Source: Syngnathus acus
Lineage: Eukaryota > Chordata > Actinopteri > Syngnathiformes > Syngnathidae
DNA: 64,000 bases
Assembly: GCF_901709675.1 (NCBI RefSeq)
Contig: NC_051096.1
Coordinates: 675,001 to 739,000, forward strand
Direction: 5' to 3'
The position numbers were made by a program, and so were the translations under genes. Below the pieces are notes generated by a model. It worked only from the letters and a program-made list of their open reading frames with translations. It searched no databases and was not told the DNA's origin. Below, piece by piece: positions 13,601-26,249 of this stretch (its first letter is position 1; the number at the start of each line of letters is the position of its first letter).

Positions 13601-14070
13601 CATTCCATGTCCCAAGAGCCAGCTTCTGCAGCCGGGGATCAGACCGCCAAGGTCCCTGCCTTTGGCCGCCGCCCAGCTTGCAATGCACCCGACCCCTTTG
13701 GCCCCTCCCACAGGTGGTGAGCCCATGGGAAGGGGGACCCACGTTTCCTTTTCGGGCTGAGCCCGGCCGGGCCCCATGGGCGAAGGCCCGGCCACCAGAC
13801 GCTCGCCTTCGAGCCCCGCCTCCAGGCCTGGCTCCAGAGGGGGGCCCCGGTGACCCGCGTCCGGGCGAGGGAAAACGTGATCCATTCATTTTTATCATCA
13901 TAAGGGGCTGATGAGCCGTGCTTTGTCTGGCCCCTCACCTAGGACCCGTTTGCCATGGGTGACCCTACCAGGGGCATGAAGCCCCAGACAACATGGCTCC
14001 TAGGATCATAGGGGCACGCAAACCCCTCCACCACGATAAGGTGACGACTCACGGAGGGGTACATACAAGT
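10680..14070 (-). mobile_element. APE-type LINE (RTE-like), nearly full length, with 11-bp TSD
   Basis: Body 10691-14059 on the minus strand, flanked by perfect copies of TACATACAAGT at 10680-10690 and 14060-14070. The 3' end carries the tail (ATGG)n, seen as CATC repeats at 10692-10712. The coding part holds an AP-type endonuclease followed by a reverse transcriptase. The 5' end has a GC-rich leader with an inverted motif (ACCCCTCC...GGAGGGGT). A second copy of the family lies at 44671-48006. Exact insertion into the older L2-like tail gives the relative age. RTE or RTEX is the probable clade from the YRGITLL and FADDVVLLA motifs and the microsatellite-like tail; other APE clades are not excluded. 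Confidence 0.85.
10723..13901 (-). pseudogene. LINE endonuclease/reverse transcriptase ORF, one frameshift
   Basis: Reading from 13901 downward, a 583-codon frame gives a basic Pro/Gly-rich leader. The endonuclease domain follows ([38 protein letters not shown]), then a linker. Near 12170 the frame shifts by one base: this copy has five A in GTTAAAAACTCC, whereas the copy at 46500 has six. The second frame (12177-10723, 484 codons) holds the reverse transcriptase: YRGITLLSLPGK, VDLEKAFDRVPR, GLRQGCPLSPILF and the catalytic FADDVVLLA. Apart from the single-base loss the protein is continuous, so inactivation looks recent. Overlapping plus-strand frames are shadows. Confidence 0.85.
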
Positions 14071-14291
14071 AAACAACACAAAAAAATAAAAACAAGAAGG
14101 CACAAACAATGAATAAATAAGAGTGATGAATAAATAATAAATAAACAAATAACACAATAAATAAGAGGAGCAAAAATGGAGCAAGTGTGCATACAGCAGA
14201 CAGTCAGAATATAGCGCAAAAGTACAGGACGCTACGCAGAAGGGGGGAGAGAGTTCAGGATCCTAACAGCCTGGAGAATGAAGCTGTTGGT
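14071..14291 (-). mobile_element. L2-like LINE 3' tail, part 2
   Basis: Continuation of the fragment at 10565-10679 beyond the LINE insertion: A-rich sequence with AATAAATAA runs, then CAGGATCCTAACAGCCTGG and AATGAAGCTGTTGGTGAG, typical of L2 3' regions. It ends at an AT/GT microsatellite (14292-14420). Confidence 0.5.
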
Positions 14292-14488
14292 GAGTATATA
14301 TATATATATATACACGTGTGTGTGGTTGTGAGTCATTGTGAGTGTGTGTATTTGTGAGTGTGTGTATTTGTGAATGTGTGTGTGCGTGTGTGCGCGCATG
14401 TGTGTGCGTGCGTGTGTTGTGTCCGCCGTCTGTGCCCATGTGGCCACAAAGTTCTTGGTGCTGTATCCGTGTTCTGATAGAGCAGTTA

Positions 14489-14707
14489 TCCATCCATCCA
14501 TCCATCCATCCATCCATCCATCCATCCATCCATCCATTTTCTGCACCGCTTTGTCCCCACGGGGGTCGCGGGCGTGCTTGAGCCTCGGGCAGTAGGCGGG
14601 GAACACCCTGAACTGGTTGCCAGCCAATCGCAGGGCACACAGAGACGAACAACCATCCGCACTCGCACTCACACCTAGGGGCAATTTGGAGTGCTCAATC
14701 GGCCTAC
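14489..14707 (-). mobile_element. tRNA-derived SINE, 3' half, split by a retrovirus
   Basis: A (CATC)n tract (14489-14537) followed by GGGGGTCGCGGGCGTGCTTG and GGTTGCCAGCCAATCGCAGG matches the complete SINE copy at 60344-60716 on the minus strand. It breaks off after CGGCCTAC exactly where the LTR begins. The next bases of the SINE (CAAGCATGTTTTTGGGATG) reappear at 26254, after the repeated CTAC, so about 11.5 kb were inserted here. The ATTTTC-(CATC)n tail resembles the tail of the LINE at 10691, suggesting that LINE mobilised it. Confidence 0.8.
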
Positions 14708-15132
14708 TGTGGTGTATTTTTATTTGGGTCTCATACAATGTATATTTCACTTCTAAGTTTAGAGGTGACCAGATCACGCACGCATGAGATTTTATGGGGC
14801 CGAGGCCAGGAAGGCAGACTTCCTGGCACCAAGATACAGGAATCGTCCATTTTGTTAGAATCAACAAAGCAAGCTGGCGGGGGAGAAGTTGACCAGCTGC
14901 CCTCGTGTGCGTGGACCCGGGTCAGGGGGGGTGCGGGGTATAAGACCCAAGGCGGGAGAAGACAGGGGGGCTTCTTTTTTTGGCTAGAGAGAGACACTTC
15001 AATTCTGACATCGGTTTAATAAAATCTTTCCCCAATCAGCCGTGTGTCACTGAAGTTTTCCTTCCCTGAGCCAGCCACCCATCCACCGTTTGAGCTTGGA
15101 GGCCGGCAGAACATCGAAGAGAATTCACCACA
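14708..15132 (+). mobile_element. Endogenous retrovirus 5' LTR
   Basis: A 425-bp LTR bounded by the short inverted repeat TGTGGTG...CACCACA. It has a TATAAGA promoter motif near 14939 and an AATAAAATC poly(A) signal near 15019, in the usual U3-R-U5 order. A 4-bp CTAC lies directly left (14704-14707) and again at 26250-26253, consistent with retroviral target duplication. No 3' LTR is found in the window. Promoter function is inferred only. Confidence 0.8.
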
Positions 15133-16472
15133 TTTTTGGCGTCACGAACAGTTCTCTTGTTCTCCGGGGAGCCCTCGTCCACCTGGGTGTGAGCATCGAT
15201 CGTCCGGCCGGCTGGCTGAGTTTGAGGTGAGGTGGTTTTACTCACGTTTTTGCGGTATGCTCGTGCCTCGTGTGGGGGAAGAGAGTGGGGCTCCTCAGGG
15301 GGATAGTTAATGGATCTGATGTGCACGTGGCTGGCTCAGGGGGGGTTTGTCTCCCCTCGTCAAAAGTCGTCAAAATGTGGATTTTGAAAGGGGGGAATGG
15401 CCCCAATAGGAAAATTAACATGTTCAATAAAAATAGAAAAAAGAAAAAGGCAAATAAAAATGGAGAAATAACATGAAACTTAAGGGGGAAACATGAACAG
15501 TGTGAGTGACATGTCTGGTGTGAATGATGAATGAGAAAGAAGAAATGCCCCGAGAGAGGGGGGCACGTGAAACAGGATAGGATGTTTGGGACATCCCTGA
15601 TCGACTGTCACGAGAGAAGAATAATAGAAAAGTCCCATAAAACGTGGACTTTATTTTGGCGACAGATACATTTTAGCGGTATGAGTGGGGCGGAAGCACA
15701 GATACGATTGAACACTGTTTGCGACAAGAGACGTGCGCCACCAAGCCACCGGAGGCAAAATTCCCGGGACGTGCTGGGATGTTGAGATCGCACTCAATGG
15801 CCGTATGGGCCGAATGCGATTGTTGAGATGTTCGGTAGTGGCATTTGTCTCTGTCAAGGTCGCACAAAAAAGGGAGGCTTGCTGCAGACCGCAATTGGCA
15901 GAGCGGAGGAGTGCGCAGCCTTGGCATTCGTAACTGTGTGAATGAATGTGGGAAAAATACCGGCCGGGTCTGGGACCAAGAGTGCCGAAGAGAATGATGT
16001 GCGCAGACCACGTTCTTTGGGCACTGATCAGATTAGGAGTGTGTGTGGGTTGCGGAGTTCCCCCGGCGGACCGCTGTCGCGTTAGCCTCTTAGAGATACT
16101 CTTTGGGCAACTTACCGGGGTGAACTGGTGCGCTGCGGTCGTACCCAAGTCGACACGGTTCGATCCCGATTGTCGAGGCGCACTGTAATAGCATACACGC
16201 CTGTCAAAGTCTGATGAAATTTACGGCTTGAAGCAGACCGCAATTGGCAGATAGGAGAAGTGCGCAGCCGGTAGAAATTGGAAAACGTGGAAAAAAGGCC
16301 TCAGGGGGTTTAATATTGGTATACCATGTAAGAAAAGTAATTTGTGTGCACACTAAAGTTAGAAATCTGAAGTATAAGGGGGAAAACCCAAGCGCTTTTA
16401 GAGAAACAGACAAGTGCACGGGGCATGTTTGTAAGTGCGCATGCGCACGGGAAACAGCCGCTGTAATGACCA
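15133..16472 (+). other. Retroviral leader, first segment
   Basis: Non-coding sequence between the LTR and the L2 LINE insertion. It carries a direct repeat of about 70 bp: 15851-15920 is repeated at 16201-16269, sharing CTGTCAA and GCAGACCGCAATTGGCAG. With the segments at 19815-21247 and 22173-22307 the leader is close to 2.9 kb, long for a retrovirus, so it may contain further unrecognised insertions. Confidence 0.5.
15137..15151 (+). other. Retroviral primer-binding site
   Basis: TGGCGTCACGAACAG starts with the obligatory TGG, four bases after the LTR end. I could not assign the complementary tRNA with confidence. It supports a real retroviral leader downstream of the LTR. Confidence 0.7.
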
Positions 16473-19400
16473 GATTCAAGATTCAAGAGTTTTTTATTCG
16501 CCATGTTGAGCGTGCCAAACAAGGAATTTGACTTCGGTAAATCACACCCTCTGTTCAACATTTAGGTGACTAACAACACTCAGGACATGTGAAAAATGGC
16601 AAATATTCTCAAACATCCCCTGATCTTAAACTCCCAAAAGGGCAAGGAAAAACTCAAAACTCCAGCTAGGGGAAATGAGAAACCTTGAGAAGAGACCACA
16701 GATGGGAAGGTCCCTCTTCCAGGATGACCAGGCTGCAATGGATGCAGAGAGGACACATAGTACAAACAGTGTAGACAAATTCAAAAAAGGTGTGGAGAGC
16801 AGGATGTTATTGCACAGTAATGACTCTGAGACTCTAAGAGTGGTGTGAGTTCATCAGAGCAACAGCCTGGGGGAAGAAGCTGTCTCTGTGTCTGCTGGTT
16901 TTGGCGTACCGAGCTCTGTAACGCCGTCCGGAGGGGAGTAGTTCAAACAGACTGCAACCTGGGTGAGAAGGGTCTGTAGAGATGTTCCTTGCACATTTCC
17001 TGGTCCTGGACAGGTACAAGTCTTGGATAGATGGGAGGTTGATTCCAATGATCTTTTCTGCAGTCCTGATTGTCCGTTGCAGTCTGTGCTTGTCTTGTTT
17101 GGAGGCCGATCCAAACCAGACAGTGATGGAGGTGCAGAGGACAGACTGGATGATGCCAGTGTAGAAGGTCTTCAGAAGCTCTCGCGGCAGGTTGAACTTC
17201 TTGAGCTGTCTCAGGAAGTACAGCCTCTGCTGGGCCTTCTTCCGGACAGAGTCTATGTGGCCGGTCCATTTCAGGTCCCGAGAGATTGTGGTTCCCAGGA
17301 ACTTGAAGGTGTCTGTGGAGAGAATAGTATTACTGCGGATAGCGAGGGGTAAAAGTGGTGAAGGGTCTCGCCTGAAATCCACTGTCATCTCCACGGTCTT
17401 GAGCGGGTTCAGCTCCAGATGGTTTTGGCTGCACCAGTGGACCAGCCGCTCCACCTCCTGTCTGTACGCAGTCTCATCACCGTCCTGGATCAGTCCGATG
17501 AGAGTGGTGTCGTCTGCATACTTCAGGAGCTTCACAGGAGAGTCACCTGAGGAGAAATCATTGATGTAGAGAGAGAAGAGCAGTGGGGAGAGGACGCACC
17601 CCTGACGGGCTCCAGTATTGGTGGTCCGGGTGTCAGATGTGATGCCCCCCAGCCTCACACGCTGTCTCCTGTTGGTCAGGAAGCTGGTGATCCACTGACA
17701 GGTGGAGGCAGGCACCGCAAGCTGGATGAGCTTCTGTTGGAGGATGTCAGGAGCGATGGTGTTGAACGCCGAGCTGAAGTCCACGAACAGGATCCTGGCA
17801 TACGTTCCTGGGGTGTCCAGGTGGTACAGGATGTAGTGCAGTACCATGTTGACCGCATCATCCACTGACCTGTTTGCCCGGTAGGCAAACTGGAGGGGGT
17901 CAAGCAGGGGGCCCGTGACCTCCTTCAGGTGGTTCAGCACTAACCTCTCGAAAGATTTCATGACCACAGATGTCAGTGCGACGGGTCTATAGTCATTCAA
18001 ACCTGTGATGGCGGGCTTCTTGGCCACTGGAACGATGGTGGAGCTCTTGAAGCACGAGGGCACCTCACACAGCTCCAGAGAACGGTTGAAGATCCGTGCA
18101 AAGGTGGGCGCCAGCTGCTCAGGGCAGACTTTCAAGCAGGAAGGTGACACGCCGTCTGGGCCCGGTGCCTTCCTGGTCTTTTGTCTCCGGAACATCTGGC
18201 GCACTTCCTCCTTGCGGATCTGGAGTGCGGGCGTGGCCTCTGCAAGAGAGAGAGTGGGTGACAACGATGATAGAGGTGTGGACAGAGCAGTTGTGGGGAG
18301 AGGTGAGTATGTAGATTGTGCTGCAGGAAGTCCCGTTGTGTGGGAGGACCGATCAAACCTGCAGTAGAACTTGTTTAGCTGGTTAGCAAGCCTTGGGCTC
18401 TCCACAGGACGGGGGGTTCGTTTCTTGTAGCCCGTGATGCTCTGCAGACCTTTCCACACTGTTGAGGGATCAGGATTGGCAGAGAGGTGTCTCTTCAGGT
18501 TCTCCCCGTAACACCTCCTGGCTTTCCTGACCTCTCGGTTCAGTGTGTTTCTGGTCTGCCTGAACAGGTCGCGGTCGCCGCTCCTGTAGGCCTCCTCCTT
18601 GACTTTGCGCAGCCTCCTGAGGTTCGGTGTAAACCAAAGGTTTGTCGTTGTTGTACGTGCAGAAGGTCTTAGTCTGCACACACAGATCCTCACAAAAACT
18701 GATGTATGATGTGACAGTGTCAGTGAGTTCATGCAAGTCTGAAGTTGCAGCTCCGAAAACTCCCCAATCGGTGCAGTCAAAGCAGGCTTGGAGGTCCTGC
18801 CTTGACTCCACTGTCCACTTCCTCACAGTCCTCACCACAGGCTTAGAAGTTTTTAGTTTCTGCCTGTAGGCCGGGATCAGATGAACTAGACAGTGGTCCG
18901 AGAGTCCTAAAGCTGCACGAGCCGCAGAGTGGTATGCATCCTTGATCACGGTGTAGCAGTGGTCCAGAGTCTGTGCCCCTCTGGTGGGACACGTTACGTG
19001 CTGTCTGTATCTGGGGAGTTCGTGTGCGAGGTTCGCCCTGTTGAGATCACCCAGAACAATGATTAGTGAATTTGGTATAAGTTTCTCCATGTCTGTTACC
19101 TGGTCAGCGAGCATCTGCGTGGCTTCACTCGCACGTGCGTGTGGTGGAATGTAAACAGCCGCCATGACGACCGAGGAGAACTCCCGTGGTGAATAGAACG
19201 GCCGGCAGTTTATGAAAAGTGTTTCTAGGAGAGGGCTGCAAAACTCTTTCAACACCGTGACATCAGTACACCAACGTTCATTAATGTAGAAACAGAGACC
19301 ACCTCCCTTTGATTTTCCGGAGAGCTCCGCGCTGCGATCTGCCCGCGTTAGCCGAAACCCCGCTAGCTCCACGGCGTGGTGGGGGATTCGTTCGCTGAGC

Positions 19401-19812
19401 CACGTTTCCACAAAGCACAGCGCGGCGGATCTGCTGAAGTCTGTGTTCCTTGAAGTGAGGAGCAGCAGTTCGTCCATCTTGTTCGCCAGGGAGCGGACAT
19501 TCGCCAGATGAATTGACGGTAGGGCAGAACGGAACCCTCTCTGCCTCAGCCTTACGAGTGCTCCGGCTCGCTTTCCGCGCCGCCGTCATCGCGCTAGCTT
19601 GTACAGCACCGCCGCTCCGGCTAGAATCTCCGACAAACAGTCTGAATCGGAGAGAACAGGAGAGAAAATACCAGAAGAAGACTGTCCGATGTTTAACAGC
19701 GCTTCTCTGGTAAAAGTGATCCGGGATGGACAGCAGAGGACACAGAAAACATACAAAATAAGACAAAGAAACAGAGAGCGACTCACCGTGGCTGCCATCC
19801 GCGGCGCCATCA
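16473..19812 (-). mobile_element. L2-type LINE inserted in the retroviral leader
   Basis: Minus-strand LINE whose 3' end is the direct repeat GATTCAAGATTCAAGAG at 16473, preceded by a 3' UTR. The same tail occurs alone at 32733-32830, and a related one at 39808. The 5' end is placed near 19812. A short TATGAC/AATGAC match at the two edges may be the target duplication. The coding part (endonuclease plus reverse transcriptase) fills 16834-19540. The L2/Maui clade is inferred from the SIHLANVRSLANKMDELLLL start and FVDFSSAFNTI motif. Confidence 0.8.
16834..19540 (-). pseudogene. L2-type LINE endonuclease/reverse transcriptase, frameshifted
   Basis: The endonuclease part reads from about 19540 (SIHLANVRSLANKMDELLLL) down to about 18640, with FVETWLS, LCFYINERW, AAVYIPPHA, VLGDLNRANL and LSDHCLVHL. 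A frameshift in the 18640-18780 overlap moves into the reverse-transcriptase frame ending at 16834. That frame shows KAPGPDGVSPSCLK, NDYRPVALTSVVMKSFERLV, FVDFSSAFNTI, GARQGCVLSPLLFSLYIND, LLKYADDTTLIG and FLGTTISRDLKW. The order and motifs are those of L2 ORF2. One frameshift is enough to disable it. A separate ORF1 upstream was not recognised. Confidence 0.85.
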
Positions 19813-19814
19813 TA

Positions 19815-21239
<1,425 letters not shown>

Positions 21240-21247
<8 letters not shown>

Positions 21248-22172
21248 CAGTGGTCCCCAACCTTTTTTGCACCACGGACCGGTTACGTGTCAGAAATATT
21301 TTCGCGGACCGGCCTTTATATAAATAAATATATTTATATATTTATTATTTAAATATTTATATATATAAATAGGATGAAATAAAATGATACGACTGGCATA
21401 AAAACAAAATAAACCACATAAAAATAAAACGTTGAATTAGTGGGAGCACCGAGCTCTTTTCTCAGAAATGAGCCGTTCCCATCTAGGCGTAATCGGAGAC
21501 AATGACACCCGAAGTGGTTAAGGTTTGTCTTTAAATGCAGGATGCTTGGTCTCCATGTGCCGAAGCAGGTTTGAAGGCTTCATTGCCTCGTTAGCTAGCC
21601 TTTCGCAACATATGCGGAGTGCACTTGGCGTGTCAGAGTCACCTGTGGCGATAAATCCATATTTTAAGTAGGACTCCAGAAATGTTCTTTTAAATGCAGC
21701 TTTCCTTTTCTTAGAAGTCGTAGCCTCTTCTTCTTCAGTGTACTCATTGGACGTTTTTCCCTTTCCAAAGAAGCTTTCCAAACTTCTCTGTTTCTTGCTC
21801 ATTTTTGCTTGCCTCGCGGGCTTGACTGTGGTGACATGTCACGTGACCGAGACAAGCGCCCTGTGTCAAGAGTCCTTATTTTTCAGATGCACTGACAGAT
21901 GTAATTGGGAGAGATTCGCCAAATTTTTTATATTTTTCAAAATAAATTCTTACTCATTTTTGCTAGCTTTGCGGGCTCGACTGGGGAAACATGTCACGTG
22001 ACCGGGACGAGCGTCTTAACCTGAATGAATTGATCGTCAATGAAAAAAAAAATGAAAAAAAAAATTCATTTTTTTTTTTTTTTTTTCCTATGCGGCTCCG
22101 CGGCCCGGTACCAAGTGACCCACGGACCGGTACCGGTCCGCGGCCCGGTGGTTGGGGACCACTGGTATAGGG
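21240..22172 (-). mobile_element. Non-autonomous hAT element, copy 1 (CAGTGGTCCCCAACC)
   Basis: Body 21248-22164 has terminal inverted repeats CAGTGGTCCCCAACC...GGTTGGGGACCACTG and a perfect 8-bp duplication GTATAGGG (21240-21247, 22165-22172), the hAT signature. A minus-strand ORF (21518-21802, 94 codons) encodes only the start of a ZBED-type transposase: MSKKQRSLESFFGKGK, then SYLKYGFIATGDSD and a BED-finger remnant ending LLRHMETKHP. One zinc-binding position is altered (RICCERL against LCIICGDRL in the 48326 copy). The catalytic part is deleted. Sister copies are at 40228-41082 and 48326-49185. Confidence 0.92.
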
Positions 22173-22307
22173 GACATCTGAAGTTAGCAAAATCCTATTG
22201 CATTTTCTTGTGTTTTTGTTACCTCCTGTGCCCAATTAAGTTGTGAAAAAGAAAAAAAAAGAAGAAAAAAAAAAGAAAAATCAGTATATAAAAAAAAAAA
22301 AAAAAAA

Positions 22308-23935
22308 ATGGGGGACCGGAGGCTTACCAGTTCAACAGTGACTCCCATTGAGGTGGTATTGAGAAATAACCCGCTTACCAAAGGGGTTAAAGAGATGTCA
22401 AAGAAATGGAACAAGAGATGGCCTGGCATGGAGAGGCCTTGGCCAGTGGAAGGGACTTTTAACAGGGAAGTCATTGAGACTGTGCGTGTACTCCTATCAG
22501 CATACAAAGCAGGAGTTAAAAAACGGAAAAAAGGGGAAAAGAGAAAGGAAAAGAGGGAATTGGAATTGGGATTGTTGAAAATATTTGATGAACAGGGACA
22601 AAAATTGGATCTAGAGCTCAAACAGAAAAAAGAGGAAATCACGGCTGATGTACTAAAGAATGTGGAAGAGGCTAGGTAGCTAATGGAAAAAGTTAACACA
22701 CCTGTTTCACATGTGTCCCCTGTTAAGAGACCCCGCCGTATGATGTGAGTGATAAACGTGGAAAGGTGTACCCGCAACTTCCGATAGTGAACCAAGAAGG
22801 TAGCTATCAGTTGGAGACCGAGGATGAGGGCATTGTCGAAACAGGAAGAGCTAGGACCACTATTGTTATGCATCCTAGCCTGACCCATAAGAGGAATAAA
22901 ACTCGGGTTGTGACAGTGGGGAGACAAGAGTCCACTAAGAGAGAGCTGCAGTATGATAGCCTGAACGACATAGAAGGAGCAGCAGGGGGTTACGACCCCA
23001 TAATCAAAAGCATTTTGAGAAGAGCAGAGAAAAAAGGACGCACCCCAGGGAAAAAGACAAGAGCAAAGAGAGATGTAAGCTGTACGGAGAGCGGAAGCGA
23101 CAGCGGCAAGTACAGCTGGGAGGACGAAGACCCGGAGCCTACCTCTCGCTCCACCCCAGTTGTCATGGAGGACTGGAGAAGGACTGCTTTGAGAAGCATT
23201 AAGGCCAAAAAGGAACAATGCCTGGAGGAATTGGACTGGAGCGTGGAACCAAGAGCGCAAGAGGAACTGGAGGAACAGTTGCAAAAGTTGGAGGTGGCCG
23301 AGCTTGAGTTGAAGAAAGCGCCATCCAAACTGCAAGTGACACCTTTTGGCCGGGAGCACGGATCAACACAAGCGCACACAATCCTGCCAGTGGTGGTGAG
23401 AGGACAGCAACTGGAATACAAGCCATGGCAGAGCTCGGATATGTCGGCCATCCTCGAGAAGTTGCCCACCATCGAAGACGGCGCGCACCCGTGGATCTCC
23501 AAGTTGGAAGAATGTATGGTGGGAACTCAGTTTGCGGTGGGAGACATCAAGAGGCTATTGGCTAATGTCGTAGGAGTTCATGCCATGAGAGACGTCTTGG
23601 GGAAGGCAGGACTTCAGCGCTTTGCCACCACAGCAGCAAATGACTCTGAACTGTTCGCAGCACTCCGGGGCCAGATGTGGGGAGCACTGAGGGCAGTGTA
23701 CCCGACCAATGTGAACCCGGACAACATTGTACTCGAGCCCCTGGGACCAACGGAGAACCCACGCTCATACGCTTGGAGACACATCACGGGGAACGACCCT
23801 GACACGACCCAAATGGAGAAATCTATCTTGCGGGGGAAGGTCCAGATGGGTCTGCCTCTGCCAGTGAGGAGCAAATTGGCTGAGGTCGTGAGGCTGGGGA
23901 GCATGGCAATTAACGTGTTCACCCATCACCTAGCG
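22308..23935 (+). pseudogene. Endogenous retrovirus gag, broken
   Basis: A retroviral gag-like reading region of the gamma/epsilon type. The first part (22308-22679) starts MGDRRLTSS and contains the matrix-like WPVEGTF motif and a lysine-rich stretch. The frame then breaks by a stop and a shift near 22680-22745. The second part (22745 onward) has an acidic linker and a capsid-like region with PWQSSDMSAILEKLP and, later, MEKSILRGKVQMGLPLP. It ends abruptly where a hAT element begins at 23936; nucleocapsid, protease and polymerase are not seen. The gene cannot encode a full polyprotein. The assignment rests on motif resemblance only. Confidence 0.75.
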
Positions 23936-24223
23936 CAGGGGTGCGCAATACGTCGATCGCGATCGACCGGTCGATCGACCGGTCGATCGCCAAGCCACTA
24001 TTGGTCAAGCGCGTGATATTAATTTTTTTTTTTTTCGCACTTGACGCGTGTACAAACAACGGCGCTAACAACACAAACACGCTAGCTCGCGAGTTCCCTC
24101 CAATTGTCAGAACCCTGTTTTTTCTCTTAAACTTCAGAAAGGGTATAAAATGAGTGGGGCAGCTGGCCATAGTAAGAAGTATCACTTTCATAGGGAATGG
24201 GAGTAGGACTTTTTTTTCACGAT

Positions 24224-24272
<49 letters not shown>

Positions 24273-24390
24273 TATATATATATATATACGTGTATATATA
24301 TAAAATGTTTTTTTTTTTTTAGTGGGTACATCTTTGTGACTTGGTCATTTCAAAAGTAGCTCGCGAGCTCAAAAAGTTTGCCCACCCCTC
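23936..24390. mobile_element. Non-autonomous hAT element (CAGGGGTGCGCAATACG), no TSD
   Basis: Left end CAGGGGTGCGCAATACGTCG, right end GTTTGCCCACCCCT followed by C where G is expected. It is the same family as 57464-58912, sharing GCGCTAACAACACAAACACG and AGTAGCTCGCGAGCTCAAAA. An AT microsatellite fills 24226-24303. The bases beside the two ends (ACCTAGCG and AAGTTTAC) do not match, so the usual 8-bp duplication is missing. The element sits on the junction between gag and a different retroviral-looking segment. Confidence 0.85.
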
Positions 24391-24543
24391 AAGTTTACCC
24401 CACTACAGGAAAACAACGCTCTGTGGGTGAGCGATGATAGACGATTTATGAAAATCATGATTTTAGCCCAAGGATACGGACGGCCTCAAACGGTGCAGCT
24501 GTCGCACGAATCCGTCCTTAGCGTGGCAGCGGACCGTCTCAAG
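24391..24543 (+). pseudogene. Short open segment, probably retroviral remnant
   Basis: About 50 codons are open on the plus strand (for example QENNALWVSDDRRFMK), between two hAT elements. It does not continue the gag sequence at 23935. It could be a piece of a downstream retroviral gene left after a deletion, but no diagnostic motif is present. Confidence 0.35.
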
Positions 24544-26249
24544 CAGGGCTGTGGACTCGGTCGGATTTTTGCACCGAGTCCGAGTCCGGCCTCTTGACCA
24601 TGAGTCCGAGTCCGAGTCCGGCTGCCCATTTTTTCTGTTAATTCATGTGACTGCTTAGTCTTTATTCAAGGCTAATTTAGATCAAAATCTAAATAATTAC
24701 AACAGTTTTGTGATGGCTTTGTCTTTATTAAACATATAAACGAATACAATAAACAGATACTTTCAAGTTTTAATCATTAATTACACCATTATAGCTCAGA
24801 CATTTATCTAAACACAAATAATTAGTGACGACCCCTTATTTGGAAAGCGAAAAACCCATGTCGTACGGCGTCAGCACTATGTTGTTTTCAATAAAAACAT
24901 GAAGAACTCACGTTTGCGTCAGTCAATTTTAATTTTTATAAAGGATTATTCTCATTTGATGTCTTTAAATTCATCCGCGTTCTGCCATTGAAGCGGGGTG
25001 CATTCAAAGACCAGTCGTACAGACGGAACACTCATTCACTTCACCAAAACGCAACAATATAATTACGTGAGCTCTTTGCATAAACCTCGATGCAAAGAAA
25101 CTCCTCTTTTTGGGTACAGGCTACAAGGAGTATATATTACAAAGGAGACTTTATACTTAATTGTGATCATCATTCATCCATCCATCCATTTTATTTTATT
25201 ACTCAGGTATTTTCAAAGCAAATTAATATTGTTGCATTTATTAATTTGCTTTAACATGACAGCGCAATATAATTAAAATCATTCATAATGAGAATGATTT
25301 GAGTGAATTGATTTTACAATTTTTATCCCCCCTCCCCACCATCTGTCACTTTGCTTGGGACAAAAGGAGCCTTCAGAACTGAAATTTCTTCTCAATTTCA
25401 TTCAAATCAATTCACTCAAATCATTCTCGTTATGAAAGATTTGATCACAAAACGTTTCCGTCTGTACGACTGGTCTTTGAATGCACCCCGCTTCAATGGC
25501 AGAACGCGGATGAATTTAAAGACATCAAATGAGAATAATCCTTTATAAAAATTAAAATTGACTGACGCAAACGTGAGTTCTTCATGTTTTTATTGAAAAC
25601 AACATAGTGTTGACGCCGTACGACGCCGTACGACATCGGTTTTTCGCTATAATTCGGTATAATTCGAGGTAGTCCACCCTCACCCAAAGTTAAGGTTTCA
25701 TGGGAATATTATTGTCATAATTGTCTGGACCATATATGATAATTGTTTAATGGTAGTTATTGATAGATCTTGAAGATGTCAAGTTATAGGTGCATAAGAC
25801 TATGTTGTTCATGCATATAGCACGTTCATTGTAAGAGGGGAAGAGATGTTGTGTATTTTGGGCTAACTCAAATTCCGTAGTAGAAAAACCCCGGAAGTGG
25901 GATGGGCATTCTGTGTTGTTCTGGTACGCCCTGTGAACGCACTGTGAGTAAGGAATAAAGCAGTTATCATTCACGTCGTTGTCCGACCTATTCTTGCTAT
26001 CTAAGAACCTGGAAAATAGTAAGGATATAACATATATCACGGGTCATTACGACGAGTTTGGTGGAGTTTTTACTGCTTCTTCCAACTCCTACCGCGCTGA
26101 CTGTAACCTGACACTCTCTGGCTGCGTCTTGCCTCTTTTTTTTATTGTCGGACTCGGTGGACTCGGTCAAAATCAGCACCGAGTCCGGCAAAAATGACCG
26201 AGTCCGACCGAGTCCGGGTCCCCGAGTCCGAACCGAGTCCACAGCCCTG
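24544..26249 (-). mobile_element. hAT element (CAGGGCTGTGGACTCGG) with internal fold-back
   Basis: Ends CAGGGCTGTGGACTCGG and CCGAGTCCACAGCCCTG. Internal sequence at 24640-24780 is the reverse complement of 26755-26880 in the next copy, so the two are opposed members of one family. The middle holds a long inverted repeat: 24859-25028 pairs with 25457-25634, and 25275-25315 with 25393-25437. The bases outside (GTCTCAAG left, CTACCAAG right) share only CAAG, so the 8-bp duplication is lost or altered. The right flank CTACCAAGCATG resumes the SINE interrupted at 14707. Confidence 0.8.
24859..25634. repeat. Fold-back (long inverted repeat) inside the hAT element
   Basis: Arms of about 170 bp (24859-25028 and 25457-25634) are almost identical in inverted orientation, differing mainly by a short CGTCGTACGG duplication in the right arm. 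A second inner pair is 25275-25315 / 25393-25437. The left arm seems split by about 245 bp (25029-25274). It would form a large hairpin. No ORF is supported. Confidence 0.8.
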
